Of a stretch of 64,000 bases of DNA, positions 8,669-17,770 are shown piece by piece; position 1 is the stretch's first letter; each line of letters starts with the position of its first letter. Source of the stretch: Sphingomonas sp. SCN 67-18 (lineage in GTDB: Bacteria; Pseudomonadota; Alphaproteobacteria; Sphingomonadales; Sphingomonadaceae); NCBI RefSeq assembly GCF_001724715.1, contig NZ_MEFG01000027.1, positions 64,914 to 128,913 of the forward strand. The letters are read 5' to 3'. The notes under the pieces were generated by a model, which did not search any database, was not told where the DNA came from, and saw only the letters and a list, made by a program, of their open reading frames with translations. The position numbers were made by a program, and so were the translations under genes.

Positions 8669-9404
8669 GGCCGGAACGCCGCTTCGCACGCTGATCGTGG
8701 ACGACGAGCCGCTGGCGATCGAGCGGCTCCAGCTGCTCTGCGCGCGCGAACCGATGATCGATCTGGTCGCCACCGCGTCGGACGGGCGCGCGGCGCTGCG
8801 CCTGTCGGAGGCGCTGGAACCGGACCTGCTTTTGCTGGACATCGCCATGCCGGAGCTGGACGGCATCGCCGTCGCCCGCGCGCTGGGCGCGACGCGCCAT
8901 CGCCCCGCCGTCATCTTCGTCACCGCTTTCGACGCCTTCGCGGTCGAGGCGTTCGATCTGGCGGCGGTCGATTATCTGTTGAAGCCGGTGGCGCCGGATC
9001 GTCTGGCGCGGGCGGTCGCGCGGGTCGCGCAACTGCGGGGAACGGCGCCGGCGGAAAAGCCGGCGGCTTCCCCCTATACCCAGGAATTCTGGGTGCCCCA
9101 CCGCGCGGAACTGATCCGCATCGCCGCGCAGGATATCGAGCGGATCGACGCTGAGCGGGATTATATGCGCCTGCACGTCGGGTCGCGCAGCTTCCTGCTG
9201 CACCAGACGATCAGCGCCCTGGAAGAGAGGCTGGACCCGGCGCATTTCCTCCGCCTGCACCGCTCGACGATCGTCCGGCGCGACCAGATCAGGAAATTAC
9301 GCCATGACGGCAGCGGCGTCTGGTACGCCGATCTGGGCGATCGGGGCGAGGTGCGGATCGGCCGCACCTATATGACGGCGGCCAAGGCGGTGGCGGGGCG
9401 CTGA
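8658..9404 (+). CDS. LytTR-family response regulator
   Basis: 248 residues from an ATG inside the end of the kinase gene; the frame extends upstream but overlaps the kinase. The receiver domain (~10-125) shows VDDEPLA, phospho-acceptor Asp in LLLLDIAMPELDG (~60), T in FVTAFDAFAVEA and Lys in DYLLKPV. The C-terminal LytTR DNA-binding domain (~150-245) has IERIDAERDYMRLHVGSR and HRSTIVRRDQI. Partner of the adjacent LytS-like kinase; targets unknown. Confidence 0.94.
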   Translation: MTAEAGTPLRTLIVDDEPLAIERLQLLCAREPMIDLVATASDGRAALRLSEALEPDLLLLDIAMPELDGIAVARALGATRHRPAVIFVTAFDAFAVEAFDLAAVDYLLKPVAPDRLARAVARVAQLRGTAPAEKPAASPYTQEFWVPHRAELIRIAAQDIERIDAERDYMRLHVGSRSFLLHQTISALEERLDPAHFLRLHRSTIVRRDQIRKLRHDGSGVWYADLGDRGEVRIGRTYMTAAKAVAGR

Positions 9405-9436
9405 ACCGGGTCGCGGTCGGCGCCTGTCGTGTAAGA

Positions 9437-9472
9437 AACCGGCCCGCAATCAACCCTGATTCCGGGCCGGTT
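9437..9472. terminator. Bidirectional hairpin terminator
   Basis: Arms AACCGGCCCG and CGGGCCGGTT form a perfect 10-bp stem with a 16-base loop between the convergent response regulator and urcA-family genes. The arms begin AA and end TT; there is no long T-run on either side. Confidence 0.65.
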
Positions 9473-9491
9473 CGTACGGAACAATCCCGCT

Positions 9492-9845
9492 TCAGGGAGC
9501 CGCGACGACCAGTTTCGGGGCACGGGCGGCATAATGCTCGCCGCGCTCGATTGCCGCCAGCATCGTCACCAGCGGTCTGCGCGATTCGCTATACGCTTCG
9601 CTGGCGCAGGCAAACCGTTTGATCGGCCGCACCAGCTGCGCGCGCACCGCGGATGTGCAGATGCGGTCGGCAGCGTCGCGGATCCGCTGGTCCAGCGTCG
9701 CGACATCCGCGGCGCTGCTCAGGTCGAGATCCGCATAGGAAACGATCTCGGTATAGGGGGCCGGGCGTTCCGCCTGGGCGGGCATGGCAAGGGCGAGCGC
9801 CGCAACGGCAGCGCTGGCGATGAAAGCGGCTGGATGAGCAAGCAT
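9492..9845 (-). CDS. UrcA family protein
   Basis: 117 residues: signal peptide (~1-25, ending AMPAQA), then the UrcA pattern VSYADLDLSSAADVATLDQRI and a pair of Cys (DRICTSAV and RFACASEAY) that could form a disulfide. The function of the family is not established; members are exported. Start fixed by the signal peptide. Confidence 0.85.
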   Translation of the reverse strand: MLAHPAAFIASAAVAALALAMPAQAERPAPYTEIVSYADLDLSSAADVATLDQRIRDAADRICTSAVRAQLVRPIKRFACASEAYSESRRPLVTMLAAIERGEHYAARAPKLVVAAP

Positions 9846-10140
9846 GACACGTCCTTCCTGAAACGATCAAAATATGGCCGAGGGGCCGTGGCGACGCCCG
9901 GTTCCCGACCAAGGGACAATCGGAAACCGAGCATCGCGCCCACCCTCTCTAGGTGGAGGCCGTGACCGCTTCACGCACGCTTCGACCGGAACACTGCTGT
10001 CGTCGGCGGACGCGGCGGGGCGCCGACGAACGGCGTGCGACGTTCGACGAATGACAGAATCAGTCTTGATGGAAAACTAAGATGAAATATTCAAACAGGA
10101 TAATCGCTTTCTCGCGATATCTTCATGCAAACACAGGCGA
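9846..10140. other. Intergenic stretch without a supported gene
   Basis: No open frame here has a ribosome site together with plausible composition. The right half (about 10060-10130) is markedly richer in A+T than the surroundings. The left end should hold the promoter of the urcA-family gene. I see no tRNA, repeat or terminator. Confidence 0.5.
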
Positions 10141-10412
10141 TTAGCACGGTGCCGGGGCCAAAGAGTCGCCATAGGTTGCAATAAGATTATTGCGGTCCGC
10201 GATACGACCAGCCCACAGGTGTGCGATCATCGGCGCGTCGAGGCGTGTGAGGCTCGCCAGCGATCCGGCGGTGGCGGCATCTCGCCCTGTATTTCGATAT
10301 TGTCCTTGATCAGCGCCGGGATGCCGTGCAGCGGTCCGCGCACATGGCCAGCGCGCCGGCCGTATCCGCCGGAGGCGGGGCCGGCGTGGCACAACCGGAA
10401 AGCGGGGGACAT
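10141..10412 (-). pseudogene. Amidase-signature family remnant, frameshifted and truncated
   Basis: One reverse frame reads GPLHGIPALIKDNIEIQGEM, a near-exact match to the N-terminal core of amidase-signature enzymes (GPLHGIPVLIKDNI), including the first Lys of the Ser-Ser-Lys triad. The conserved continuation ATAGSLASLTRLDAP appears in a different frame a few codons later and runs to a TAA at 10141; a third frame upstream holds LSGCATPAPPPADTAGA, which looks like a lipoprotein signal end. The Gly/Ser-rich loop with both catalytic serines and most of the ~450-residue enzyme are absent. So this is a dead fragment of a once probably lipid-anchored amidase. Confidence 0.7.
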
Positions 10413-10413
10413 G

Positions 10414-10447
10414 AAAAAGGGCTGCCGGGCACGAAGCCCGGCAACCC
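10414..10447 (-). terminator. Rho-independent terminator of the 19-codon mini-gene
   Basis: Read on the reverse strand: GGGTTGCCGGGC - TTCGT - GCCCGGCAGCCC followed by TTTTT, a 12-bp stem with one G-U pair and a classical U-tract. It lies 55 bases after the mini-gene stop and just before the amidase remnant. Confidence 0.85.
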
Positions 10448-10502
10448 CTCAACATGGTCAGCGGCCGGAAGCGCCGCCTCCGGAAGATTCTGGGCGCTGC
10501 CC

Positions 10503-10562
10503 TTAGCGGGCGCGCATCTCCCGAACGGACTTGACCGACCTCTCTGCTGAACCATGAGACAT
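10503..10562 (-). CDS. 19-residue peptide behind an extended Shine-Dalgarno
   Basis: A short reverse-strand frame encodes MSHGSAERSVKSVREMRAR then TAA. It is basic and Ser/Arg-rich, with no membrane segment. Its claim to be real rests on context: a 14-base ribosome site ideally spaced upstream and a strong intrinsic terminator downstream, making a compact transcript of at most roughly 200 bases. It could be a translated small protein, a leader peptide or a dual-function small RNA. I do not recognise the peptide. Confidence 0.6.
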   Translation of the reverse strand: MSHGSAERSVKSVREMRAR

Positions 10563-10563
10563 C

Positions 10564-10577
10564 GGATCACCTCCTTT
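10564..10577 (-). promoter_or_regulatory. Full-length (14-base) Shine-Dalgarno
   Basis: Reverse strand AAAGGAGGTGATCC is perfectly complementary to the 16S rRNA 3' tail (GGATCACCTCCTTT). The AGGAGG core sits 7 bases before the ATG of the 19-codon gene. No other gene in the window has comparable complementarity at its start. Confidence 0.75.
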
Positions 10578-10766
10578 CGCTATGTGAATGTCGCTGTGCC
10601 GTTGAGCACGATCGGAGAGTGAATCAACGCCTCACGCCGATCAAGCCTTGAAATAAAAAATATTTCGGGCAAACCTCATGGGCTCGTGCCGCGATCAACC
10701 CGGCGCAACCCCTTCCGACGCAAGCATTCCACCGGCAGCGGCCTCGCAGCCCGCCCGGCCGCGCGT

Positions 10767-11336
10767 TCAACGCCCAAAGCCGCCGCCCGGCCGGCATCCG
10801 CCGATCACGCGCGCGATGGTGGGATCGGCCGGCACCGCCAGCGGCACCCCGTCGTCGATCCGCACGCCGATTATCCCCTCGGCGGGTGCGAGCGCATCCT
10901 CGAACCAGGCATAGCTGGCCGGGAAACGCGCCATGGTGGCATCGCCGCCCTGCGCCTTCATCGGTTGCGCGTCGAACAGGTTGATGCCCCGGTCCGTCAG
11001 CACGGTGAGGCTGCGCCCGGTTGCGCCGCCACGCACGATCTCGATCTCCAGCGTGGCGGGCAGGCAGCGAATGCTGAGCTGGCGGGCAAAGCGGGTCACG
11101 CGGCCGCGGCTATCCTCGGCATAGCTCCACTGACCCGCCGCGACGGGCAACCCTTCCAGTTCCGGCACGGTCATCCGCTCGGTGAGCACCTCGCCCCGTT
11201 CCAGCGGCTGCGCCGGGCCGGTCCGTTCCGGCGGCGCGGCGCGCGGCGGCGCGCTTGCCTTGTCGGTGGCCCTGTCATCGCCACAACCGGCGATTGTGGC
11301 GGCGAGTAGGGCGCACAGAAGCCAGCGGCCCGCCAT
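10767..11336 (-). CDS. Putative lipoprotein, paralogue of the next gene
   Basis: 189 residues with a lipoprotein signal (lipobox IAGC, Cys ~18) and a Pro/Ala-rich linker. The folded part has GQWSYAEDSRGRVTRFARQ, SIRCLPATLEIEI and a C-terminal ARVIGGCR. The pattern W-x-Y, R-C, then ...RV(I/V)xxCR is shared with the protein encoded just upstream (11343-11873), suggesting tandem duplication with a conserved disulfide. No known domain recognised. The 6-base gap makes an operon. Confidence 0.78.
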   Translation of the reverse strand: MAGRWLLCALLAATIAGCGDDRATDKASAPPRAAPPERTGPAQPLERGEVLTERMTVPELEGLPVAAGQWSYAEDSRGRVTRFARQLSIRCLPATLEIEIVRGGATGRSLTVLTDRGINLFDAQPMKAQGGDATMARFPASYAWFEDALAPAEGIIGVRIDDGVPLAVPADPTIARVIGGCRPGGGFGR

Positions 11337-11342
11337 GGCGGT

Positions 11343-11873
11343 TCAGCGGCAATCCTCGACGACGCGGGTGAATTCGGGCCAGGCCGGCACGATCAGCCGC
11401 GCCGCGCCGGGCGCCGTCACCATGAATCGGCCGCGTGAAAAGGCCATCGCGTCCAGCGTCCCGTCGGCAGCGGGCAGATCGGCTGTCCAGCCCTGGCCGT
11501 CCGCACCGGCGATTGCGGCATGGCTGGTCTCGCCGGTGGTGGTGCGGATGGTGATCCGGCCGGTCGCGGTCGCCCCCGCCGCCGGGCGCGAGATCGTCAC
11601 CATCCGCCGCGCCGTAACACAGCGCACGACCAGTTCAGGCGCAAGGCCCGGCTGGCCGTAGCTTGCGCTCGAACCGCCCGCGCCCGGCGCATAGCGCCAG
11701 TCGCCGGGGGTCAGCGGCCAATCCCGCCAGTCCGGCCCGTAGACGACGGGCGGCGGCGCGGGCGGCGGCGGGACGGCCACGGGCTGGGAAGACGGCTCTG
11801 GCTTGGGCTCGGGCGGGCCGACGCAGCAGGCGGTGAGAAACAGCACCGCCAGGATCGCGCTCTGTCTTCTCAA
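11343..11873 (-). CDS. Putative lipoprotein, paralogue of the previous gene
   Basis: 176 residues with signal and lipobox (LTAC, Cys ~16-17), then a Pro-rich spacer of ~30 residues (PEPKPEPSSQPVAVPPPPAP). The globular part contains PLTPGDWRYAPGAGGSSASY, LVVRCVTARRMVTISR and ends VVEDCR. It aligns by eye with the 10767-11336 product. Probably anchored facing the periplasm; function unknown. First gene of the two-gene unit. Confidence 0.78.
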   Translation of the reverse strand: MRRQSAILAVLFLTACCVGPPEPKPEPSSQPVAVPPPPAPPPVVYGPDWRDWPLTPGDWRYAPGAGGSSASYGQPGLAPELVVRCVTARRMVTISRPAAGATATGRITIRTTTGETSHAAIAGADGQGWTADLPAADGTLDAMAFSRGRFMVTAPGAARLIVPAWPEFTRVVEDCR

Positions 11874-12051
11874 GGCTCACTCCCACTACAAGGCATGGCA
11901 TGGCAATGGCGCGTGGCGGCACGATTTGCAACCGCGCCGGGCGCGGGCAAAGGGCGGGCAGTCCGCCATCCGCGCCGCGCCCTTGCCCGGCTGCTTCCAC
12001 TCCGCCGCGACAGCGCCTAGGCTCCCCACGCCAGCACGGGGGGAACGGGCG

Positions 12052-13323
12052 GTGGACGGAAAAAGACTGAAGGCCATCATGGGCGGTTCGGCCGGCAATC
12101 TGGTCGAATGGTATGATTTCTACGCCTATGCGGCGCTCGCCATCTATTTCGCGCCCGCCTTCTTCCCCAGCGAGGACCGCACCGCGCAATTGCTGGCCAC
12201 CGCCGCGATCTTCGCCGCCGGCTTCCTGATGCGGCCGATCGGCGCATGGATCATGGGCGTTTATGGCGACCATCATGGCCGCAAGGCGGGGCTGGCGCTG
12301 TCCGTGGGGTTGATGTGCGGCGGATCGCTGCTGATCGCGGTCGCGCCGACCCACGCGCAGGCGGGCGTGCTGTCCCCCGTCATCCTGCTCGCCGCGCGGA
12401 TGCTGCAGGGCCTTTCGGTCGGCGGCGAATATGGCACCAGCGCCACCTATCTGTCCGAAATGGCGCCGCGCGGGCAGCGCGGATTCTGGTCCAGCTTCCA
12501 ATATGTCACGCTGATCGGCGGGCAATTGTGCGCGCTCGCCGTGGTGTTGCTGCTGCAGGCGGTGATGAGCGAGCAGGCGCTGGAGGCGTGGGGATGGCGC
12601 ATCCCCTTCCTCATCGGCGCGGGGCTGGCGCTGATCGTCTATGTGCTGCGCCGCCGCCTGGCCGAGACGGCGTCGTTCGAGGCGATGGCGGGGACGGAGC
12701 GGCCGCGCTCCACCATCCTCAACCTGTGGCGCGACCATCCCCGCGCCTCGATACTGGTCGCCACCATCACCGCGGGCGGCAGCCTGGCCTTCTATGCCTA
12801 CACCACCTACATGCAGAAATTCCTGGTCAACACGACCGGCTTCGACCGCCAGACCGCGACGCAGGTGATGACGGCTGCGCTGGTGGTGTTCATGCTGGCC
12901 CAGCCGGTCTTCGGCCATTTCGCCGACCGTTTCGGGCGCAAGCCGATGCTGCTGCTGTTCGGTTTCGGCGCCATGGCGACGACGGTGCCGGCCTATACGC
13001 TGATCGCCACCGCCGCGTCGCCGCTGACCGCCTTTGCCCTGATCACGGCGATGCTGATGGTCCTCGCCGCTTACACGTCGATCAGCGCGCTGGTGAAGGC
13101 GGAGCTGTTTCCCGCCCACATCCGCACGCTGGGCGTGGCGCTGCCCTATGCCATCGGCAACACGCTGTTCGGCGGCACCGCCGAATATGCGGCGCTCTGG
13201 CTGAAGCAGGCGGAGCAGGAAGCCGGCTTCTACTGGTATGTCACCGCCGTCATCGGCATCGCCACCATCGGCTTTATGATGTTGCCGGAAACGAAGACGG
13301 CCAGCCTGATCCAGGAGGACTGA
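12052..13323 (+). CDS. MFS transporter, metabolite:H+ symporter (MHS) family
   Basis: 423 residues from a GTG at 12052 preceded by GGGGGGAA; upstream in-frame sequence lacks transporter character. The opening GGSAGNLVEWYDFYAYAALA is the hallmark of the MHS family (KgtP, ShiA, ProP). The loop 2-3 signature GDHHGRKAGLALSVGLM and the repeat GHFADRFGRKPMLLL in the second half are present, with 12 hydrophobic segments. Predicted proton-coupled importer of an organic acid or similar. The TonB-dependent receptor that follows may deliver the same substrate through the outer membrane (inference from adjacency). Confidence 0.9.
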   Translation: MDGKRLKAIMGGSAGNLVEWYDFYAYAALAIYFAPAFFPSEDRTAQLLATAAIFAAGFLMRPIGAWIMGVYGDHHGRKAGLALSVGLMCGGSLLIAVAPTHAQAGVLSPVILLAARMLQGLSVGGEYGTSATYLSEMAPRGQRGFWSSFQYVTLIGGQLCALAVVLLLQAVMSEQALEAWGWRIPFLIGAGLALIVYVLRRRLAETASFEAMAGTERPRSTILNLWRDHPRASILVATITAGGSLAFYAYTTYMQKFLVNTTGFDRQTATQVMTAALVVFMLAQPVFGHFADRFGRKPMLLLFGFGAMATTVPAYTLIATAASPLTAFALITAMLMVLAAYTSISALVKAELFPAHIRTLGVALPYAIGNTLFGGTAEYAALWLKQAEQEAGFYWYVTAVIGIATIGFMMLPETKTASLIQED

Positions 13324-13350
13324 GCCGCCCGCCGCCGGGCAGACGCGCCG

Positions 13351-13363
13351 ACAATGACATTGT
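13351..13363. promoter_or_regulatory. Perfect inverted repeat ACAATG-A-CATTGT
   Basis: A 6-1-6 perfect palindrome lying in the 128-base gap between the MHS transporter and the TonB-dependent receptor. Candidate operator for the receptor gene; no matching regulator lies next to it. Confidence 0.35.
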
Positions 13364-13451
13364 GCGCCGCAACGGCCCGGCGATAGCTGCGGGACGGCGC
13401 GGCCAGGGCAGACCACAGCATAAGCGATGGCGCGCGCGAGCGGAGGGGCAA

Positions 13452-15518
13452 ATGCGCGCTTATTGCATGGTCGGCCTGTTGGCCGCGTTTCCGGCGCCGG
13501 CGCTGGCCGAGCGCGCGGCCGACCTGCCGGGCGAGGCGCTGTTCGTCCAGGCGGGCGGGGGCGGCGCGCAGGCCACGGACGCGGCGGCGCCCCCGCCGCC
13601 CGACGACGGCGCGACGGACACGCAGGGCGCCACCCCGCCCGCGACCGCGCCCGCTTTGCCCTCGCGCGGATCGGAAAATGCGGTGACGCAGGCGGAGGAC
13701 GCCTTCGGCTTCAGCAGCGGCAAGGAGACGCTTGGTCTCTACACCAGTTCCAATGTGCGCGGATTCTCGCCGGTGACGGCCGGGAATGTCCGCATCGACG
13801 GGCTTTATTTCGACCAGGTTTTCGGCATGACCAACCGGGTGCGGGAGGCCACGTCGATCCGCATCGGCCTGTCCGCCCATGGCATTCCCTTTCCCGCGCC
13901 GACCGGCATCGTCGATTACCGCATGTACAAGCCCGGCGGCACCGGATCGCATTCCGGGCTGGTCAACATCGACAGCTATGGGACGGTGACGCTTGAGACG
14001 GACTTCGTCATGCCGCTCGACGGGGAGCGCCTCAGCCTGGGCGGGGGCGTCTATGTGGCTTCGCAGCAATCCTATGACGGCACGGCGGACCTGCGGAACA
14101 TCCAGGGCTTCACCCTGCGCTGGCGGCCGTCCCCCGCCGTCGAGCTGATGCCGTTCTGGACCCGGTCCGAGATATCGGACGACGAGCGCGCGCCGCGCTA
14201 CATCCCGGCCGGGCCGTTCCTTCCCCCCAAGGTGCCGCTGCGCCAATATGACGGCCCGGCCTGGGCGGATTTCAACAGCGTCGGCAGCAGCTATGGGCTG
14301 ACCAGCGCGCTGCGCCCCTCCCCGTCATGGCTGATCCGCGCCGGGCTGTTCCGGTCGCGGCTCGACGACCCGTCCGATTTTGCCCAGCTTTTCCGCGATC
14401 TCCAGCAGGACGGCAGCGCGCGCCGCGTGATCATCGCAGATCCGGCCAACAAGGCCGTCTCCACCAGCGGCGAACTGCGGGTCAGCCGCACCGTGGCGGA
14501 CGGGCCGCGGCTGCACCTGATCCATCTCAGCCTGCGCGGGCGGAACCGGACGGAAATCTACGGCGGTTCCCAAAGCATCGATTTCGGCCCGACGGAAATC
14601 GGCGCACCCTTCCATGAGCCGAAGCCGACATTCAGCTTCGGCCCGCTTTCGCGCGATCATGTAAGGCAATGGACCGGCGGCATCGCCTATGAGGGGCGTT
14701 GGGCCAGGGTGGGTGAGATCAGCGCCGGCATCGCGCGCACCGATTACAGCAAGACGGTGCGCCTGCCCGGCCTGCCCAGCGCGACCACGACGTCCCGCCC
14801 GTGGCTATATTACGCCTCCGCCTCCGCGCAGGTGACGGGCGCGCTTTCGCTCTACGCCAGCTACACCAAGGGGCTGGAGGAAAGCGGCGTGGCGCCGGAC
14901 AACGCCACCAACCGCAACGAGCCGCTGCCCTCGATCATCACCACCCAGAGCGAGGTCGGGCTGCGCTATGCCTTCACCCCCGGCCTGCGGATGATCGCCA
15001 GCCTGTTCGAGCTGGAAAAGCCCTATTACAGCCTCAACCAGACCAACCTGTTCACCCTGCTGGGCGACGTGCGCAACCGCGGGCTGGAACTCTCCCTCTC
15101 CGGCGCGCTCACGCCCCGGCTGAACGTGGTGGCGGGCGCGGTGCTGCTGCAGCCGCGCGTGACCGGCGAGGGCGTGACGCTGGGCCGCGTCGGGCGGCGG
15201 CCGGTGGGCCTTGCCGAGCGCACGGCGATGCTGAATGTCGACTGGCGGCCGCCGATCGTGCCCGGCCTGTCCTTCGACCTGGCGGTGACGCACAACAGCG
15301 CCATCATCGCCACCCGCGACAACCGGGTTTCGATACCCGGGCGGACGCTGTTCGACATTGGCGGGCGCTATCGGTTCAAGCTCGGCGGACAGGGCGCCAG
15401 CCTGCGCGTCAAGCTGAGCAACCTGACGGACCGGCAGGGCTTCCAGCTGCAGGGCGCGGGCGCATATGACATCATCGCCGGGCGGCTGCTGACCACCTAT
15501 CTGGCGGTCGATTTCTGA
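13452..15518 (+). CDS. TonB-dependent outer-membrane receptor
   Basis: 688 residues from ATG 13452 behind GGAGGGG. A signal peptide (~1-19, ending PALA) and a long low-complexity Ala/Pro/Gly linker (~30-70) precede the plug, recognisable by GLYTSSNVRGFSP, NVRIDGLYFDQVFGM and a later GTGSHSGLVNIDSYG. The barrel has alternating aromatic strands and ends with the LxxYLAVDF-type Phe-terminal strand typical of outer-membrane proteins. I see no clear TonB box. It lies downstream of an MHS importer in the same direction; the substrate is likely a small organic molecule rather than iron (inference). Confidence 0.88.
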   Translation: MRAYCMVGLLAAFPAPALAERAADLPGEALFVQAGGGGAQATDAAAPPPPDDGATDTQGATPPATAPALPSRGSENAVTQAEDAFGFSSGKETLGLYTSSNVRGFSPVTAGNVRIDGLYFDQVFGMTNRVREATSIRIGLSAHGIPFPAPTGIVDYRMYKPGGTGSHSGLVNIDSYGTVTLETDFVMPLDGERLSLGGGVYVASQQSYDGTADLRNIQGFTLRWRPSPAVELMPFWTRSEISDDERAPRYIPAGPFLPPKVPLRQYDGPAWADFNSVGSSYGLTSALRPSPSWLIRAGLFRSRLDDPSDFAQLFRDLQQDGSARRVIIADPANKAVSTSGELRVSRTVADGPRLHLIHLSLRGRNRTEIYGGSQSIDFGPTEIGAPFHEPKPTFSFGPLSRDHVRQWTGGIAYEGRWARVGEISAGIARTDYSKTVRLPGLPSATTTSRPWLYYASASAQVTGALSLYASYTKGLEESGVAPDNATNRNEPLPSIITTQSEVGLRYAFTPGLRMIASLFELEKPYYSLNQTNLFTLLGDVRNRGLELSLSGALTPRLNVVAGAVLLQPRVTGEGVTLGRVGRRPVGLAERTAMLNVDWRPPIVPGLSFDLAVTHNSAIIATRDNRVSIPGRTLFDIGGRYRFKLGGQGASLRVKLSNLTDRQGFQLQGAGAYDIIAGRLLTTYLAVDF

Positions 15519-15525
15519 ACCGGCG

Positions 15526-17706
15526 CTAACGGCCGAACTTGCGCTGCGTCTTGCCGTAGCGCAGCTTGCGCGTGCCGGGCTTGCCCTCGTTGCTGCGGCC
15601 CATCGGGCTGGCGCGGCGCTCCTGCGCGGGCAGGCCCAGCTCCTCCTGTTCAAGCGCGCGGATCTCGTCGCGCAGGCGGCCCGCCTCCTCGAACTCAAGG
15701 TCGGCGGCGGCGGCGCGCATCCGCCCTTCCAGCTCCTCTATGTAACTGCGCAGATTATGGCCCACCATGTGCGGCTTGTCCTCGCCGATCTCCACGGTCA
15801 CCTGATCCTTCTGCGACAGGTGCTGCATCACGTCAGAGATGTTGCGCTTGATGGTCTGCGGCGTGATGCCGTGCTCGGCATTATAGGCGAGCTGCTTGGC
15901 GCGGCGGCGGCCGGTTTCCGCCATCGCCCGCTCCATCGACCCCGTGACGCGATCGGCATAGAGGATCACGCGGCCCTCCACGTTGCGGGCGGCGCGGCCG
16001 ATGGTCTGGATCAGCGAGGTCTCGGACCGCAGGAAACCCTCCTTGTCCGCGTCGAGAATGGCGACCAGCCCGCATTCGGGAATGTCCAGCCCCTCGCGCA
16101 GCAGGTTGATGCCCACCAGCACGTCATAGACGCCCAGCCGCAGGTCGCGGATCAGCTCGATGCGCTCCAGCGTCTCGACGTCGCTGTGCATGTAGCGGAC
16201 CTTCAGGCCCGCCTCGTGCAGATATTCGGTCAGGTCCTCGGCCATCCGCTTGGTCAGCGTGGTCACCAGCACGCGGTAGCCGGCCTGCGCGGTGATCCGG
16301 CATTCGTTGATCAGATCGTCGACCTGATCCTCGATCGGCCGGATTTCGACCGGCGGGTCGATCAGCCCGGTGGGGCGGATCACCTGTTCCGCGAACACGC
16401 CGCCGGTCTGCTCCATTTCCCAGTCGCCCGGCGTCGCGGAGACATAGATGGTCTGCGGGCGCATCGCCTGCCACTCGTTGAAGCGCAGCGGGCGGTTGTC
16501 GATGGCGGAGGGCAGGCGGAAGCCATATTCGGCCAGGGTCAGCTTGCGGCGGTGGTCGCCGCGCGACATGCCGTTGACCTGACCGATGGTGACATGGCTC
16601 TCGTCGACGAACAGCAGGGCGTTTTCCGGCAGATATTCGAACAGGGTGGGCGGCGGCTCCCCCGGCAGGCGGCCGGTGAGAAAGCGGGAATAATTTTCGA
16701 TACCGGCGCAGCTGCCGGTCGCGGCGATCATCTCCAGGTCGAAATTGGTGCGCTGCTCCAGCCGCTGCGCCTCCAGCAGCTTGCCCTCCCCCACCAGTTC
16801 CTTCAGCCGCTCCGCCAGCTCGAAACGGATCGCCTCCGTCGCCTGCTTCAGCGTCGGCCCCGGCGTGACATAATGGGAATTGGCATAGACCTTCACGCTG
16901 TCCAGCGAGGCCACTTTCTTGCCGGTCAGCGGATCGAACTCGACGATCTCCTCAATCTCGTCGCCGAAGAAGCTGATCCGCCAGGCGGTGTCGTCATAAT
17001 GGGAGGGGAAGAGTTCCAGATTGTCTCCGCGCACCCGGAAATTGCCGCGCACGAAGGCGGCGTCGTTGCGCTTGTACTGCAGCGCCACCAGCTTGCGGAT
17101 GATCTCGCGCTGGTCGACGCTCTCGCCCTTCTTCATCGAAAAGACCATGGCCGAATAGGTTTCGACCGATCCGATGCCGTAGAGACAGGAGACGGAGGCG
17201 ACGATCAGCACGTCGTCGCGCTCCAGCAATGCGCGCGTCGCCGAATGGCGCATCCGGTCGATCGCCTCGTTTACCGAGCTTTCCTTCTCGATATAGGTGT
17301 CGGACCGGGGCACATAGGCCTCCGGCTGGTAATAATCATAATAGCTGACGAAATATTCGACCGCGTTTTCGGGAAAGAAACTCTTGAACTCGCCGTAAAG
17401 CTGGGCGGCGAGGATCTTGTTGGGGGCGAGCACCAGCGCCGGGCGCTGCAGCTTTTCCACCACCTTCGCCATGGTGAAGGTCTTGCCGCTGCCGGTGACG
17501 CCCAGCAGCACCTGATCCCGCTCCCCCGCCATCGCCTGTTCGGTCAGCTCGGCGATCGCGCCCGGCTGGTCGCCCGACGGTTCGTAATCGGAAACGATGC
17601 GGAAGGCGCGCCCGCCCTCCGACTTCTCCGGGCGCACGGGTTTGTGCGGGACGAAAGCCTGGCCCGTCTCGGGCTCGTCGAGGGTGGTGCGGATTTGGAT
17701 TGCCAT
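15526..17706 (-). CDS. uvrB: UvrABC system protein B
   Basis: 726-residue DNA-damage recognition helicase of nucleotide excision repair. Walker A GVTGSGKT (~72), beta-hairpin [16 protein letters not shown] (~120-135), DEAH-like Walker B DESHV, helicase motifs including [10 protein letters not shown], and a C-terminal UVR motif ([20 protein letters not shown]). The frame is open upstream to 18186, but family alignment and the start [13 protein letters not shown] place the ATG at 17706. The last ~40 residues are a basic tail ([20 protein letters not shown]). Divergent from the DUF3617 gene. Confidence 0.97.
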   Translation of the reverse strand: MAIQIRTTLDEPETGQAFVPHKPVRPEKSEGGRAFRIVSDYEPSGDQPGAIAELTEQAMAGERDQVLLGVTGSGKTFTMAKVVEKLQRPALVLAPNKILAAQLYGEFKSFFPENAVEYFVSYYDYYQPEAYVPRSDTYIEKESSVNEAIDRMRHSATRALLERDDVLIVASVSCLYGIGSVETYSAMVFSMKKGESVDQREIIRKLVALQYKRNDAAFVRGNFRVRGDNLELFPSHYDDTAWRISFFGDEIEEIVEFDPLTGKKVASLDSVKVYANSHYVTPGPTLKQATEAIRFELAERLKELVGEGKLLEAQRLEQRTNFDLEMIAATGSCAGIENYSRFLTGRLPGEPPPTLFEYLPENALLFVDESHVTIGQVNGMSRGDHRRKLTLAEYGFRLPSAIDNRPLRFNEWQAMRPQTIYVSATPGDWEMEQTGGVFAEQVIRPTGLIDPPVEIRPIEDQVDDLINECRITAQAGYRVLVTTLTKRMAEDLTEYLHEAGLKVRYMHSDVETLERIELIRDLRLGVYDVLVGINLLREGLDIPECGLVAILDADKEGFLRSETSLIQTIGRAARNVEGRVILYADRVTGSMERAMAETGRRRAKQLAYNAEHGITPQTIKRNISDVMQHLSQKDQVTVEIGEDKPHMVGHNLRSYIEELEGRMRAAAADLEFEEAGRLRDEIRALEQEELGLPAQERRASPMGRSNEGKPGTRKLRYGKTQRKFGR

Positions 17707-17770
17707 CGCGCCTGAATATGGGAAACCTGAAGCCGGGACGCAACGAAGCCCGTGTCGGAAAGGATCCACC

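Noticed and set aside
10564-10578. Match of the forward strand to the 3' end of 16S rRNA, suggesting an rRNA remnant
   Set aside because: Only the 15 tail bases match and the sequence before them does not resemble 16S. It is better explained as the complement of a long Shine-Dalgarno on the reverse strand.
15757-17715. A 652-codon forward frame opposite uvrB
   Set aside because: Antisense shadow; UvrB is complete on the other strand.
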